From contig JAJFTS010000224.1 in assembly GCA_021372815.1 (NCBI GenBank), positions 1-40,180 on the forward strand: DNA of 40,180 nt, written 5' to 3'. Positions 1 to 8,987 of the stretch are shown one piece after another; positions within the stretch are counted from its first letter, which is position 1; every line of letters starts with the position of its first letter. A program made the translations under genes and the position numbers. This stretch comes from Deltaproteobacteria bacterium. GTDB taxonomy: Bacteria > Desulfobacterota > Syntrophia > Syntrophales > Smithellaceae. The notes under the pieces are model-generated. The model saw only the letters and a list, made by a program, of their open reading frames with translations, made no database searches and was not told the DNA's origin.

Positions 1-58
<58 letters not shown>

Positions 59-88
59 ATGAAGTTGCCCTAATTATTAGAGCGGGTT

Positions 89-117
89 CATTAACACAGG
101 CATTTAATAATTGTCAA
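89..117 (-). promoter_or_regulatory. Probable promoter of tRNA-Ala
   Basis: On the minus strand there is a perfect TTGACA -35 box (112-117), a 17-base spacer and a weaker TTAATG -10 box (89-94). It points at the tRNA-Ala gene and lies back-to-back with the tRNA-Leu promoter. The -10 match is poor, so the exact box is uncertain. Confidence 0.5.
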
Positions 118-128
118 CAGATTTTAGC

Positions 129-156
129 TTGACATTTTACCCCCCGTCTATATAAT
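129..156 (+). promoter_or_regulatory. Sigma-70 promoter of tRNA-Leu
   Basis: There is a perfect TTGACA (129-134), a 16-base spacer and a perfect TATAAT (151-156). The tRNA-Leu gene starts 10 bases after the -10 box. Consensus boxes are typical of strong stable-RNA promoters. Confidence 0.85.
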
Positions 157-165
157 CGCGCCCGT

Positions 166-252
166 GCCGGAGTGGTGAAACTGGTAGACGCAGGGGACTC
201 AAAATCCCCCGCTCGCAAGGGCATCTCGGTTCGATTCCGAGCTCCGGCACCA
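166..252 (+). tRNA. tRNA-Leu (anticodon CAA)
   Basis: The gene is 87 bases long. The acceptor stem is GCCGGAG (166-172) paired with CTCCGGC (242-248), followed by A and an encoded CCA (250-252). The anticodon stem GGGGA/TCCCC holds the loop CTCAAAA, giving anticodon CAA (leucine, TTG codon). The long variable arm is that of a class II tRNA. The prophage end lies only 19 bases downstream, but the 3' end of the tRNA is not repeated at the other prophage end, so it is not an integrase-type attachment site. Confidence 0.96.
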
Positions 253-271
253 TAAATATAATAATCAAGGG

Positions 272-339
272 TGTCAGGCGAAAGCTATTCGGAGACACAG
301 CGTAAGCTAATCGGCGACAACGGAATATAATCGGTGACA
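272..339 (+). promoter_or_regulatory. Prophage end with transposase-binding site array (window-left)
   Basis: A terminal outward site TGTCAGGCGAAAGCT starts at 272. It is followed by three inward-facing sites of a 17-base motif ending at 297 (..CTATTCGGAGACA), 319 (TAAGCTAATCGGCGACA) and 339 (..TATAATCGGTGACA), spaced 22 and 20 bases apart. The consensus is AAGCTAWTCGGNGACA. MuA homologues bind several such sites near each end; assigning these as MuA-like sites is inference from position and from the matching sites at the other end. Confidence 0.7.
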
Positions 340-478
340 AAATAATTCACCTGAGCGCAGGGCGCAAAAATCCTGCCCGATTTTGAACCATTTTTCAAAA
401 TTCAAAACCGGCCAGGTAAAAGCACATCGTTAATATGTAGTAGCCTGGAACAATCCGATGCCGACAGTGTCGGTCAGG
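340..478. other. Non-coding end region with nested stem-loop downstream of the methyltransferase
   Basis: No gene is seen. At 449-481 arms TAGCCTG and CAGGCTA enclose an inner palindrome CCGACA-G-TGTCGG, placed just after the methyltransferase stop codon. No T-run follows, so it may stabilise the mRNA end rather than terminate. A second weak stem (TTTTGAA/TTCAAAA, near 381-400) lies further out. Confidence 0.4.
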
Positions 479-1240
479 CTAATAATTCATAATCAACAGC
501 TCTTGAACTTTCTTCTTCTGTGCACCAGACACATTATAAGTCGTTCCAACTGCCTCAATATTAAATCCCTTGAACATTTTCCGGATCTCCGGGACATCAT
601 TAATTGATAAAATAAACCGGCCCTTAACTTGCGCCAGAATACCCTGCAATTTCCGGAAATCTTCCCGGCTAAATATCCCATCGCCGTAATAATCTTCGCA
701 CCCATAATATGGTGGATCCACGTAAAAGAATGTATGCGGCTTGTCGTAGCGCTCAAAAATCTTTTCATAAGGTTTATTCTCAATATAAACTCGATTCAGC
801 CGAAAGTGGACGACAGATAGCTCTTCTTCAATCCGGAGCAGATTTAAGTGAGCATTTCGATACGTTGAAACACTCAATGTCTGGCCGACGACTTTGCTGC
901 CATATCCTGTTCTGAGTAGATAATAGAACCGGACCGCCCGCTGGATGTCCGTCAACGTCTCCGGAGCTTCCTTTTTGAACCTTTCGAACTCATCGCGTGA
1001 TATCAGGATCCACTTCAAATAACGTATAAACTCTTCCAGGTGGTGCTTCACGATCCTGTAAAGAGTAACCAGATCGACATTGATATCATTAATAATTTCG
1101 ACCCTTGATTCTTCTTTTTTAAAGAGCATCCACGCCGCGCCGGCAAATACTTCGCAGTAGCAGGTGTGTTCAGGTATCCTCGGGATAATTTTCCCGGCCA
1201 ATAATGATTTCCCGCCCAGGTACGACAAAAAGCTGTTCAT
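479..1240 (-). CDS. DNA adenine-N6 methyltransferase, D12 class
   Basis: This 253-residue protein probably methylates adenine N6 using S-adenosylmethionine. Near the N-terminus is the D12-class motif YLGGK (residues 7-11), then the SAM-binding FAGAA (32-36), a variable target-recognition stretch, and the catalytic DPPY (175-178). Length and motif order fit Dam-like phage enzymes. It is the last gene of the late region, the place where Mu carries its DNA modification gene mom, so its likely job is to protect phage DNA from host restriction. The start is preceded by an AGGTAG ribosome binding site. The target sequence cannot be read from the gene. Family assignment is firm; the anti-restriction role is inferred from position. 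Confidence 0.93.
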   Translation of the reverse strand: MNSFLSYLGGKSLLAGKIIPRIPEHTCYCEVFAGAAWMLFKKEESRVEIINDINVDLVTLYRIVKHHLEEFIRYLKWILISRDEFERFKKEAPETLTDIQRAVRFYYLLRTGYGSKVVGQTLSVSTYRNAHLNLLRIEEELSVVHFRLNRVYIENKPYEKIFERYDKPHTFFYVDPPYYGCEDYYGDGIFSREDFRKLQGILAQVKGRFILSINDVPEIRKMFKGFNIEAVGTTYNVSGAQKKKVQELLIMNY

Positions 1241-1394
1241 GCGACTACCTCCATTGATTTAATGGATGCGCCCTGCTATAAGCCAGCCTTATCAATCGGG
1301 TCTGGTGGATGGTAGCAGGTCATCCTGTCGTGCGGTGGAATCGCATGGTTTGGGGAGTTGGCGCTCCCTGAAATACTGTCCGCCTTTCCTTTAA

Positions 1395-3911
1395 CTATGT
1401 TGCATTTTCAACTCCTGTTATTTCCAGCCAGTCGATCTGGTTTTTATTGCCGATGTGATGAATTATCTTGACGACCTCGACAACAAACCCGCTCATCGCG
1501 TCCAGGCTGTGAGTCAGATCGATAATTTCGCCGGGCTGGATCTCAATATTATCGAGGAATACGCCAAACGTGGGCATCTTTCGCCCTCGGCAATGATGCG
1601 CCAGGTAAAAGGCACCGACATGCTGCGCCATCGTTTCCGAGCGAACAGCAAAGAAGCAAAAAACATCCTCCGAACCGTCCCAGCCGCGTGTCCCGTACCG
1701 TGTTTTTGATGTGGCATCAGAAAAATTGATTATCCCAGTGTATGAATCCAGATCGCCGGGGCTTTTGGTCCAATCCAGATCATAACCGAGATTGAAATCA
1801 TTAAAAATTTCGTCGGTCTGTGTTCTTTCGATAGACATTGAATCCTGCTTAATTTCGGCGGCGGTCAGCGAATGCCCGCTGGCCTGATCCAGTTGGCGGA
1901 CGATCAGCTTGGCCTTGCCCGCGGGGCTGACAATAAACCGGCTGCGGCACTGCAGCGCCAGTTTCATTAGCAATTCATCAGCCTGAATCTGCTCGTTGAG
2001 CAGGAAGGCAAAAACATAGGAATTGGTCAAAAAAAACGTTCCCGCCGCGGTGAACGATGCCGCGTCGATATCAGCGACGGGAGCGCCCAGGATTACCGCC
2101 CAGAGATGCTTAAATACATGATCGGGCTGTTCGATCAGGGCATTGGCCGTGCCGGTATATGTGCCGGACGAGTCGTCCTGATAGCCCTGCACATCAGCCT
2201 GGATCAGTGTGCCGATCCGGACATCCGCGACGGAATTGCCGCTGAGCGTGACGGCACCGGAGCGTGTAACCGTGCCGGATTTTGCCGCCGCGCCGGACTT
2301 GCTGACCGTGCCGGACTTGGTGACTCCTCCGGATTTGGCCACACCCGTGGCCGCGCTGGCGGCTGCGCCATACGGCTCAATTTCAATTTCTGCCCATACC
2401 TCATATATTTGATTACCAACGTAGGTGCCACCGCCGGTTTTCAGTAATCCATTTGCCGCGTTAATTTTTGCCCAGGTATCATATGTCGTCCCGACATTCA
2501 CCCAACTTCCGTAATAATTTGTATTATCATCCGGCTCATCTGCTCCTGCCGTGGAACCGCCAAAAACAAAATAGGCTGGAGTTATACAGTCTTTAATGCG
2601 GATCGCCGCGCGGATTTTAATCGGTTTTCCGTAGGGGTACTCGTACGCTATTTTTTCAATCGATAAGCGGCGCAACGTGCTATCAGCAAAAGACTGTGTG
2701 CAATATGTTGACATATTACCATCAAATAAATATTCAGGATTGGCCCATGTTCCGATATAACCGCTAACCTCGCTATACGAATCAAAACGCCACATAATGA
2801 CCTGATTGTCGCTGGCAGATGAATGGCTGTGGCTGCCCGTGCTCACGGCGATCGTATCAGAAATGGAGATTCCATCACTCACGGAAATACTGTCCGCAAT
2901 ATTAATCGAATCAGTAATTGTGATCCCGTCATCGATCATGAGATTAATCGCCTGCTGGCGCGTCAGGCGCGATGGAACGGTAAAGACAGCCTTACCTTCC
3001 CAGCCGGACAATTCGCTGCCGGTCTGGCCGGTATATATTGTACAGACGGACGTGATCCGGACGCCGTCAACATAGATATTATCGATCTGCTTTATTGGAT
3101 GTCCGGCGATCTGATACACGAACGCGTTCAGCACTTCCCAGACCGCCGCGCCTTCGTTATGCGTTGTCGCGGTGGTGCTGTTGTAGCCGCGCGTGCAGCC
3201 GGTGAGCGTATTATTGGAATTCCCGGTGTAGCTGATCTCTTCGTTATCGATCCCGATCACGCCGCTGGCCGGATAATAGGAGGAGTCAGATAGCTCGATG
3301 GAGGTCTGGCTGGCCGTAATATCGGCGACCAGGCTGTTCACGTCGCCGGACACGATCGCATGACACGGAACGCCCTGCACATCGCCGTATATAATATTGG
3401 ACATTTTCCCGTAGTCATTCGGATCGGCGTCGGGATAATCATCCGGATTGATCAGGCAATCCGCCCCTATTTTCTTGTTGTATTTTTGAAATATTCCGCG
3501 AATCGTCAGTTTGCAGGTGTACTCATCGTACTGCGGCGCGCCGTAGATCACGCCCTTGAACAGCGGTTCCGCCGCCGAGTATGCGATGCCAGCGAACCAC
3601 TGCAGCAGATCCACTGTGACGTTTTCCGGAGGATCATCAGCCGTAAAATTATCGGAAAAACGCGGCGATTCAGAATTGATAATGACGACTTCAAAGTCAT
3701 TGATGGTTATCTCGCCCAGGACCATTTTGCCGCGAATACTGGTATCGATAAAACCCCATTGTTTCACCAGCCCGGAGTGTTTCGATCCACCCGTCGGCGT
3801 CACGGTGCGGTCGGATAAATAAACGGGCGTCGCGAACCCGAACTTCAGCAGATTGATCGGCTTGGGGCCATCGGCGCGCTTGTTTTTTTCGGTGACAAAT
3901 GCGGCATCCAT
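1395..3911 (-). CDS. Tail tip / hub protein
   Basis: An 838-residue protein encoded just after the tape measure gene and two small tail genes, the usual place of the tail-tip or hub protein in siphophages. The N-terminal half is rich in beta-strand sequence, as in tail-tip attachment proteins. The middle holds low-complexity repeats: a run of SI(S/T)VSD-like units, a Ser-His cluster, and several K/R/L-SG-x-V/A repeats of about six residues (around residues 530-570). No catalytic motif was recognised. It likely forms the distal tail structure that contacts the cell. A specific family name cannot be given from the sequence alone; the role rests on size, composition and gene order. Confidence 0.7.
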   Translation of the reverse strand: MDAAFVTEKNKRADGPKPINLLKFGFATPVYLSDRTVTPTGGSKHSGLVKQWGFIDTSIRGKMVLGEITINDFEVVIINSESPRFSDNFTADDPPENVTVDLLQWFAGIAYSAAEPLFKGVIYGAPQYDEYTCKLTIRGIFQKYNKKIGADCLINPDDYPDADPNDYGKMSNIIYGDVQGVPCHAIVSGDVNSLVADITASQTSIELSDSSYYPASGVIGIDNEEISYTGNSNNTLTGCTRGYNSTTATTHNEGAAVWEVLNAFVYQIAGHPIKQIDNIYVDGVRITSVCTIYTGQTGSELSGWEGKAVFTVPSRLTRQQAINLMIDDGITITDSINIADSISVSDGISISDTIAVSTGSHSHSSASDNQVIMWRFDSYSEVSGYIGTWANPEYLFDGNMSTYCTQSFADSTLRRLSIEKIAYEYPYGKPIKIRAAIRIKDCITPAYFVFGGSTAGADEPDDNTNYYGSWVNVGTTYDTWAKINAANGLLKTGGGTYVGNQIYEVWAEIEIEPYGAAASAATGVAKSGGVTKSGTVSKSGAAAKSGTVTRSGAVTLSGNSVADVRIGTLIQADVQGYQDDSSGTYTGTANALIEQPDHVFKHLWAVILGAPVADIDAASFTAAGTFFLTNSYVFAFLLNEQIQADELLMKLALQCRSRFIVSPAGKAKLIVRQLDQASGHSLTAAEIKQDSMSIERTQTDEIFNDFNLGYDLDWTKSPGDLDSYTGIINFSDATSKTRYGTRGWDGSEDVFCFFAVRSETMAQHVGAFYLAHHCRGRKMPTFGVFLDNIEIQPGEIIDLTHSLDAMSGFVVEVVKIIHHIGNKNQIDWLEITGVENAT

Positions 3912-3920
3912 CGATGATAG

Positions 3921-4076
3921 TTATTCCGATATATTTTTGAGGGCGTCGGTCAGTAATTTGGTCGCCGATTCCCTGGCGGCGTCCACGGTTATTTCTTCCT
4001 TATATAAGGAGATGACAATGTGGTTTAATTCTCCTGTCACTGTCTGCAAGATCTTATATAATTTCATCAGCGTCAT
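3921..4076 (-). CDS. Small tail-region protein (51 aa)
   Basis: Short open frame starting MTLMKLYKIL and ending LKNISE. Its ATG overlaps the stop of the 122-residue gene upstream (TAATG), which implies coupled translation, and it ends 9 bases before the tail tip gene start. The sequence is predicted mostly helical. In many siphophages a small protein sits between tape measure and tip, but no family is recognised. Tight packing on both sides is the main argument that it is real. Confidence 0.6.
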   Translation of the reverse strand: MTLMKLYKILQTVTGELNHIVISLYKEEITVDAARESATKLLTDALKNISE

Positions 4077-4444
4077 TAGATTTCCTCCCGCAGATTGATT
4101 GTCCCGGCGTACACGCCGTATTTTGTTTCCCGCAGCGGATTTTTCGTGTTGAGGCAGCGCACCGTGTGCGTGGTTCCGCTCTCATCGGTATACGTAAATG
4201 TGTTGAGCGGCCCCTTGATGGTGGTTTTGAAAAAGCTGTCGAAATTGGAATAATCCGTGGCATTGCAGCGGTCGAAGACCAGGTCAAAAAACTGTTCGGA
4301 AATGCCCTTGTCGTAGGCGTATAATTCGCCGCCGTCGCTGTAGTCGCACGCCACATTCACCTGCCCGGCATCGCCGATCGGGTACACCCGACCGCACGAA
4401 AATGTGAATGTCACAGCCCCTTTTGTGAATATTATTTTAGCCAT
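4076..4444 (-). CDS. Tail assembly protein, unknown family (122 aa)
   Basis: A 122-residue soluble, beta-rich protein (N-terminus MAKIIFTKGAVTF) directly downstream of the tape measure gene, with a 7-base gap. Two conserved-looking cysteines lie in a C-D-Y/C-N-A context. This slot in siphophage genomes usually holds a distal tail or minor tail protein that links the tube to the tip. No domain can be named with confidence. The stop codon overlaps the start of the 51-residue gene. Confidence 0.65.
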   Translation of the reverse strand: MAKIIFTKGAVTFTFSCGRVYPIGDAGQVNVACDYSDGGELYAYDKGISEQFFDLVFDRCNATDYSNFDSFFKTTIKGPLNTFTYTDESGTTHTVRCLNTKNPLRETKYGVYAGTINLREEI

Positions 4445-4451
4445 TAAAGCC

Positions 4452-6842
4452 TCAATTCAATTTTTTCAGCTCCGGAACGATATACCGGCGCGTGATCATG
4501 CGCCAGTCGTCGCCGGTTTTGGTGGCCGCGCTGGCCGGAACATTGATATGAATAGCGCCGATGGAAATATTTCCGCGCCCGGATTTGTTTTCCGCCGCCG
4601 TGATCACCGCTTCACCCTCGTGCAGCAGGTACGGACCGGTTTTGGGGACATAGTCCGTTCCCTCGGCATACGGAGTCAGCGACCAGCCCGCATCCAGATT
4701 CAGCGAGGACAAATTCAGGCTGGAACTGGTGTTCGGCGATGATAAATAGGTGTCCGTGTAGCCGAGTGCGTTGCTGCCGGAGATTCCGCTGTATTGCACG
4801 GCTAACGTAATGGGTTGCTTGGCCAGGGCGTGCAGTTTTTCAATGCGGTTGATTATCCCCTCAACCACAGAACTCACGCGATCATTGCCGGTCAGCGTGA
4901 TATCGGTCTGCATGGACATGATCTGAGCAGACAGATACTCCATCGTGTTGGTCAGATTATCCATCGCCGCCTGGGCGTTCAGGGCTTCCTGCTGCAGCAC
5001 CTGACCCCACTGCCGGTCGGCTTCGATCTGCGCTTCCTTCTCCGCCGTTAATTCAGCCAGTGCATTTTTCTGGCTTTGTGTCGCGCGTTCGATGTCGGCG
5101 ATGGCATTTTCCGCAATTTGCTTCGCCGAAATAATATCGCTGGCGTTGCCGAAGATATCTTTCTCGCCTTTGATTCCCTGGGCGAACTGCGCCTGCAGAG
5201 AAGCGACGGCCTGCTTGTATTGTTCGAGGGCGGATATCTCATCCTGGCCGCCCAAATTCAGCGCACTGGCATATTGCGAACTCAGCGCGGAACGGGCGCT
5301 TTCGTACTGCTGCTGCGCGCTGAGCGAGGAATCCGTTCCTTTAATTTTGGCAATCAGAGCCGCCGTCGATGTATCAATATCGACGCTTTGCTGGCGCAGC
5401 GCCTTCAATTCTTCGAGGTGTTTTTTCTCCTGTTCGGTGTTCTGGTCCATCAGAGCTTTCAGCTTTTCATAATAGCTCTGATAACCGCTCAGCCGCGATT
5501 GCAGATTCTTTAAATCCTCCTGCGCGGTCTGAAGGGCCAGTGACACTTTTTCGCTTTGAAGCTGCCTGTTCTTCGCGGCCACATCGGCGTCCAGCGCCTT
5601 CATTTTTTCGGCGACATACTGCGCGTCCGATAGTTTATCGCGGTCGGCCTTGCTGCGCACTTCGGCCTCCGCCTGAATTTCCTGCTGCGTCCGGGCGGAA
5701 TATTCCGACATAAGCACCAGCCGTTTTTCCAGTGACTCTTTCGTCGTCAGATATTCATCCGCACCTGCCACTTTCAATAATTCCAGATTGGTTTTCAGCC
5801 CGGCTTCCTGTTCGGCAAAATATGTTTTGTTGAGCGCTTTTAAAGATTCCAGTTCCGCCTTGCGTTGCGCCGCCGCCTCCTGGGCCGCCTTGAGCGCCGC
5901 CGCTGCGGACTCTTTTTCCGGACTCAATTTCTGTGCTGCGTTCAGTCTGGCCTGATATCTCGCCAGTTCCGCTTCTACTTCCTTGATGCCCACCTTTTCC
6001 GCCGCCCATCTGTCGATCGGAGCCGATGACCCTGTAATCATTGCCGCCAACGTTGCCGTGTAACCGCTTAATCCCTCGGATAAATTAGACAGCGTCCATC
6101 CGGCGGCTGTATTTATTAATTTTCCAAATGCTTCCTGGACGTCTTCAATTTGCGCCTTATATTGCTGCAGGCGTTCGGCATCGTTCTCAATGAGCGGGCC
6201 GGTTTTTTCGAGCTGCTTATTGTAATTTTCCCAGGCGATGGAGAACAGATCGACATCCTCTACGCCTTCCGCCATTGCCTGGCTAACCAGCGTTTGCTGC
6301 TCTTTGGTGATCAGGCCGTATTGTTTCAGCGCGCGCGGCATGTTCGTGCTGATTGAGTTCACAATATTATCAAAAGCAGCACCGACAGAATCGCCCGTCG
6401 ACCGTGCAGCCATGCGCGACATTTCCGCCATCTGCTCAATTCGTTCACCGGTGAAATCCAAAAGTTCGGCCTTAACCGCTTTTTGCATCATTTGGCTATC
6501 GTCGATCGTGGAGTTCGTTGCCCGTTTCATATTGGCAATGATTGCGTCCGCTGATTCGCCGGACGCCTGTGTCAGTGTGCGGAAAGAATCTTCGGCCTGG
6601 TCTGCTCCGGCACCTTTTTCCATGAATTCCATCGATTTTTGAAGGGTCATGTACGCGGTGCCGGCTTTGGCGATCAGTTCGACGTAGGAATCTTTTATGG
6701 TGTTGAGCGTGCCCGACGTCTTCTTCCCGGAAGAGGAGATTTTATCCAGGGCTTCTTCGCCGGACTTACCGAACTGTTTAACCACCACCGACCCGTCATC
6801 TCTGACGGTCAGCGTGACTTGTATTTCGTTTTTATTGCTCAT
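4452..6842 (-). CDS. Tail tape measure protein
   Basis: This 796-residue protein sets tail length and is threaded inside the tail tube. It has long alanine, glutamine and glutamate-rich coiled-coil stretches (about residues 280-640), a short hydrophobic segment near residues 250-270, and a glycine-rich, more globular C-terminus. Its ATG overlaps the TGA of the T frame (ATGA), as expected for the G/GT/tape-measure trio of non-contractile tails. Residues 474-500 resemble the C-terminus of the lysogenic membrane protein at 39437-39952 (15 of 27 identical; see findings). At 796 residues the predicted tail is of ordinary siphophage length. Confidence 0.88.
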   Translation of the reverse strand: MSNKNEIQVTLTVRDDGSVVVKQFGKSGEEALDKISSSGKKTSGTLNTIKDSYVELIAKAGTAYMTLQKSMEFMEKGAGADQAEDSFRTLTQASGESADAIIANMKRATNSTIDDSQMMQKAVKAELLDFTGERIEQMAEMSRMAARSTGDSVGAAFDNIVNSISTNMPRALKQYGLITKEQQTLVSQAMAEGVEDVDLFSIAWENYNKQLEKTGPLIENDAERLQQYKAQIEDVQEAFGKLINTAAGWTLSNLSEGLSGYTATLAAMITGSSAPIDRWAAEKVGIKEVEAELARYQARLNAAQKLSPEKESAAAALKAAQEAAAQRKAELESLKALNKTYFAEQEAGLKTNLELLKVAGADEYLTTKESLEKRLVLMSEYSARTQQEIQAEAEVRSKADRDKLSDAQYVAEKMKALDADVAAKNRQLQSEKVSLALQTAQEDLKNLQSRLSGYQSYYEKLKALMDQNTEQEKKHLEELKALRQQSVDIDTSTAALIAKIKGTDSSLSAQQQYESARSALSSQYASALNLGGQDEISALEQYKQAVASLQAQFAQGIKGEKDIFGNASDIISAKQIAENAIADIERATQSQKNALAELTAEKEAQIEADRQWGQVLQQEALNAQAAMDNLTNTMEYLSAQIMSMQTDITLTGNDRVSSVVEGIINRIEKLHALAKQPITLAVQYSGISGSNALGYTDTYLSSPNTSSSLNLSSLNLDAGWSLTPYAEGTDYVPKTGPYLLHEGEAVITAAENKSGRGNISIGAIHINVPASAATKTGDDWRMITRRYIVPELKKLN

Positions 6843-7150
6843 AATATTTTAACCAAATAGACCGGTGTCGCCTGCTGCCTGCTGATGTTTTCGTTGCTTT
6901 CTACCATCTGGCCCAGGTCAGCCCATTCCTCCGGCGATAAATCGTTTTTTTGGAACGGATAACCCGCGCGCTTCAGATTGAGGATGCGCAGCATCTTCAG
7001 CGTGTACGGGCTTAAATCCTGCGCCCTTTTTTTGTCGCATCTGGCGCACTGCCGATCCAGTTTGTCACCGAATTGGTTGCTGCATTTATCCTCCTGAAAA
7101 TTGTCGCACAGCCCGTCGCGGATCGCTTGCAGATCCGCTACGTAGGGTTT
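6839..7150 (-). CDS. T reading frame of tail assembly chaperone pair (GT), made by -1 frameshift
   Basis: An open frame with no suitable start codon overlaps the end of the G gene in the -1 frame and runs 101 codons past the slip site to a TGA that overlaps the tape measure ATG. Its sequence (PYVADLQAIRDGL..) contains four cysteines spaced as two pairs (LC..KC..QCARC), possibly binding zinc. In lambda and relatives, G and GT chaperone the tape measure, and GT arises by ribosomal frameshift. Here the heptamer A AAC CCT at 7150-7144 lies four bases before the G stop codon. The fused product would be about 229 residues. Confidence 0.78.
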   Translation of the reverse strand, partial: KPYVADLQAIRDGLCDNFQEDKCSNQFGDKLDRQCARCDKKRAQDLSPYTLKMLRILNLKRAGYPFQKNDLSPEEWADLGQMVESNENISRQQATPVYLVKIL

Positions 7151-7527
7151 TCGGCTTTGGCCATCCTGGTCAGCGGCACTTCAAACACAGTAACCGCCAG
7201 CATTTCGATGATGTCCGACGCATTATCGGTAATGAGTTTTTTCCAGTTCGGATCATACTCTTTATCGTTTTTATCGCTGGAGATCGGCTGTCCGGCGGCG
7301 TTCTCAAAATTGCCTTTTTTGAAGCCGGTCAAAATTTTCAGGCCGTATTTCTGGCGGGTCTCGCCCAGGACGGATTTTATTTTATTCCCCTCCCGGACAA
7401 CCTGCTCGTTTTGATATTTGATCCTGTCTTCCGTTTCCGGCAGGTCATAAAATAATGTGATGTTGGTATCCGATATCTTGTCGTAAAACGTCATTTCGCA
7501 TCCGTTGAGACATAATCTTCTTCCCAT
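7138..7527 (-). CDS. Tail assembly chaperone G-like protein
   Basis: A 129-residue protein starting MGRRLCLNG. The start at 7527 is chosen because a GAGGAG ribosome binding site precedes it; the longer open frame upstream only translates a heptad repeat tract. It lies between the major tail protein and the tape measure gene, the position of lambda G, and its 3' end carries the slippery heptamer that joins it to the T frame. Such proteins coat the tape measure during tail assembly and are absent from the virion. The sequence is mixed charged, without membrane segments. Confidence 0.75.
   Translation of the reverse strand: MGRRLCLNGCEMTFYDKISDTNITLFYDLPETEDRIKYQNEQVVREGNKIKSVLGETRQKYGLKILTGFKKGNFENAAGQPISSDKNDKEYDPNWKKLITDNASDIIEMLAVTVFEVPLTRMAKAENPT
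7144..7150 (-). promoter_or_regulatory. Probable -1 ribosomal slippery site
   Basis: The mRNA reads A AAC CCT in the G frame, a perfect X XXY YYZ heptamer; slipping back one base gives AAA CCC and continues into the T frame. It lies at codons 127-128 of G, just before its TAG stop (7138-7140). AAACCCT is not the most common bacterial slip site, but position and frame both fit. Confidence 0.75.
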
Positions 7528-7560
7528 TTTTTTTCTCCTCGTAATTTTAAGGGTTAACCG

Positions 7561-7603
7561 TTCTACGTCCAACATTGAACATAGAACGTAGAACATTGAA
7601 CTA
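7561..7603. repeat. Heptad repeat tract (GAACNTT family)
   Basis: About six tandem 7-base units of the form ATTGAAC/ATAGAAC/GTAGAAC, between the major tail protein and G genes. The same unit recurs at six other places in the prophage. Confidence 0.85.
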
Positions 7604-7607
7604 TTTA

Positions 7608-8894
7608 TTAACTCGCTGCCGCGTACTTCTCGACCAGATTCTGGATAACGAAAATGACGCTGCCGTATGTATCGTCCTCCAGCACCTGCAAATCCACACC
7701 CTCGGCCAGCCGCTTGCCATCGAGGCCGAGATCAGCCGCCAGGACGCCCAGCTTCGGCAGGATCATCTCAACCTGGTATTTATACGTCGCATCGTACAGA
7801 TCGCCCTCCAGCTTGGCATACAGGCCGAACGTGTCATTGTCCGTGATGTGCTGCTGGAAAATGTATTCGCGGAATTCACGATCCAGCTTGACCTTTTGGG
7901 TGCGACCGTCCCGCTTATAACGTCCGGCATAAGCGCCGCCGCCGCCGGGAACCATTTCGCATTTTCCGTTATTGTTCAGATTATATTGGACGGCATTCAA
8001 TTCCGAAGTGACGGTCCGGCCGCCGGTGAATGCCGTGCCGTTCCACTTCCCGCCGTGGATCACCGACAGCTGCGCGACACGCAGCGCGTCCTCGGTTACG
8101 CGCGCCGGGAATGTTCCCCAGGCGGCTTCAGCAGGACGATACAGAATTTTGTAATTGACGGTATCGGTTCCCGCGCCGCCCGCAGAGGTGATCGTAATCG
8201 CGGCAGGCGTCGCGTTCGAGACCGCCGAAAATGCGACCTCCGTCCACACACCGGAGGCAAGCTCCACTTTAATCTGATGGATATTGGCCAGACGGTCCGC
8301 TGCCGATGAACCGGCCACGCCATTGGCCGCCAGCGTCAGCGTGGTCGCATTGTCCAGCGCCGCGACTGTTTCGGATTCGACGTCCGCCGTGTTCTTCCCC
8401 GTTCCCTTGACTTTCGCGCCGATCTTCGCCCAGGAATCCTTTTTGAGGTCAATCGTAACCGCGTCAATGAACATGGAATAAAACAGCCGCTTCAGAACGG
8501 TTTTGCCGTAACGCTGGGCAAGAGAAAAAGACGGGTTCGAGCGGTCTGAGTCCAGGTCGTCTGAAATCGGCGTAATGATATGCTTATGGCCGTCGCCCTG
8601 GGCGGACGATGCGACGCTGCCCAGACCGTAACCCAGCAGAAACCCGAAATGCTGCGGCATGGCCATCGATGCGTTCAGATCCAGCGTGGCCAGCGCGCCG
8701 TTGTCATAAATCAGATCAGGCTCTTCCTTGCCGATGGCCTGGCTTGAATTATCTTCGCGGCGCGCCTCCAGCTTGGCCAGATCGCCGATGTCGAAGAGCA
8801 TGGTGGTGTCCAGGGTCTGGATGGTATTGATCGCCGATTCCCGCACATTTGCGGATACAGCAAACTGATCGTGTGTCGCCTGTATACTTCGCAT
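7608..8894 (-). CDS. Major tail tube protein
   Basis: A 428-residue protein upstream of the G/GT pair, where siphophages encode the tail tube subunit. The N-terminal part (about 1-135) and the C-terminal third (about 310-428) look like the tube domain, ending in a LVEKYAAAS tail. Between them is a Thr/Ala/Gly-rich insert (about 165-260) typical of a surface-exposed decoration domain. Length is above the usual 150-250 residues, which the insert explains. The start has a GGGAGG site. No sheath gene is nearby, supporting a non-contractile tail. Confidence 0.75.
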   Translation of the reverse strand: MRSIQATHDQFAVSANVRESAINTIQTLDTTMLFDIGDLAKLEARREDNSSQAIGKEEPDLIYDNGALATLDLNASMAMPQHFGFLLGYGLGSVASSAQGDGHKHIITPISDDLDSDRSNPSFSLAQRYGKTVLKRLFYSMFIDAVTIDLKKDSWAKIGAKVKGTGKNTADVESETVAALDNATTLTLAANGVAGSSAADRLANIHQIKVELASGVWTEVAFSAVSNATPAAITITSAGGAGTDTVNYKILYRPAEAAWGTFPARVTEDALRVAQLSVIHGGKWNGTAFTGGRTVTSELNAVQYNLNNNGKCEMVPGGGGAYAGRYKRDGRTQKVKLDREFREYIFQQHITDNDTFGLYAKLEGDLYDATYKYQVEMILPKLGVLAADLGLDGKRLAEGVDLQVLEDDTYGSVIFVIQNLVEKYAAAS

Positions 8895-8914
8895 TTTTAT
8901 TACCTCCCTTTTTA

Positions 8915-8987
8915 TGTTCTAAGTTCTAGGTTCTATGTTTTATGTTTTTTCCCAACGTTGAACATTGAACGTTGAACATAGAACATT
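8915..8987. repeat. Heptad repeat tract, two opposed blocks
   Basis: One block of GTTCTAA-like units (8915-8950) is followed by a block of GTTGAAC/ATTGAAC/ATAGAAC units (8955-8987), so the tract is partly inverted. It fills the gap between two tail genes. Confidence 0.85.

Noticed and set aside
166..252. tRNA-Leu as attachment site of an integrase phage
   Set aside because: No tyrosine or serine integrase is present, and the tRNA 3' end is not repeated at the right end; the phage has a DDE transposase.
137..340. Minus-strand frame of 67 codons
   Set aside because: It covers the tRNA-Leu gene and the phage end.
1241..1394. Possible small genes between tail tip and methyltransferase
   Set aside because: Only frames under 20 codons and one short GGGAG/CTCCC stem; nothing supportable.
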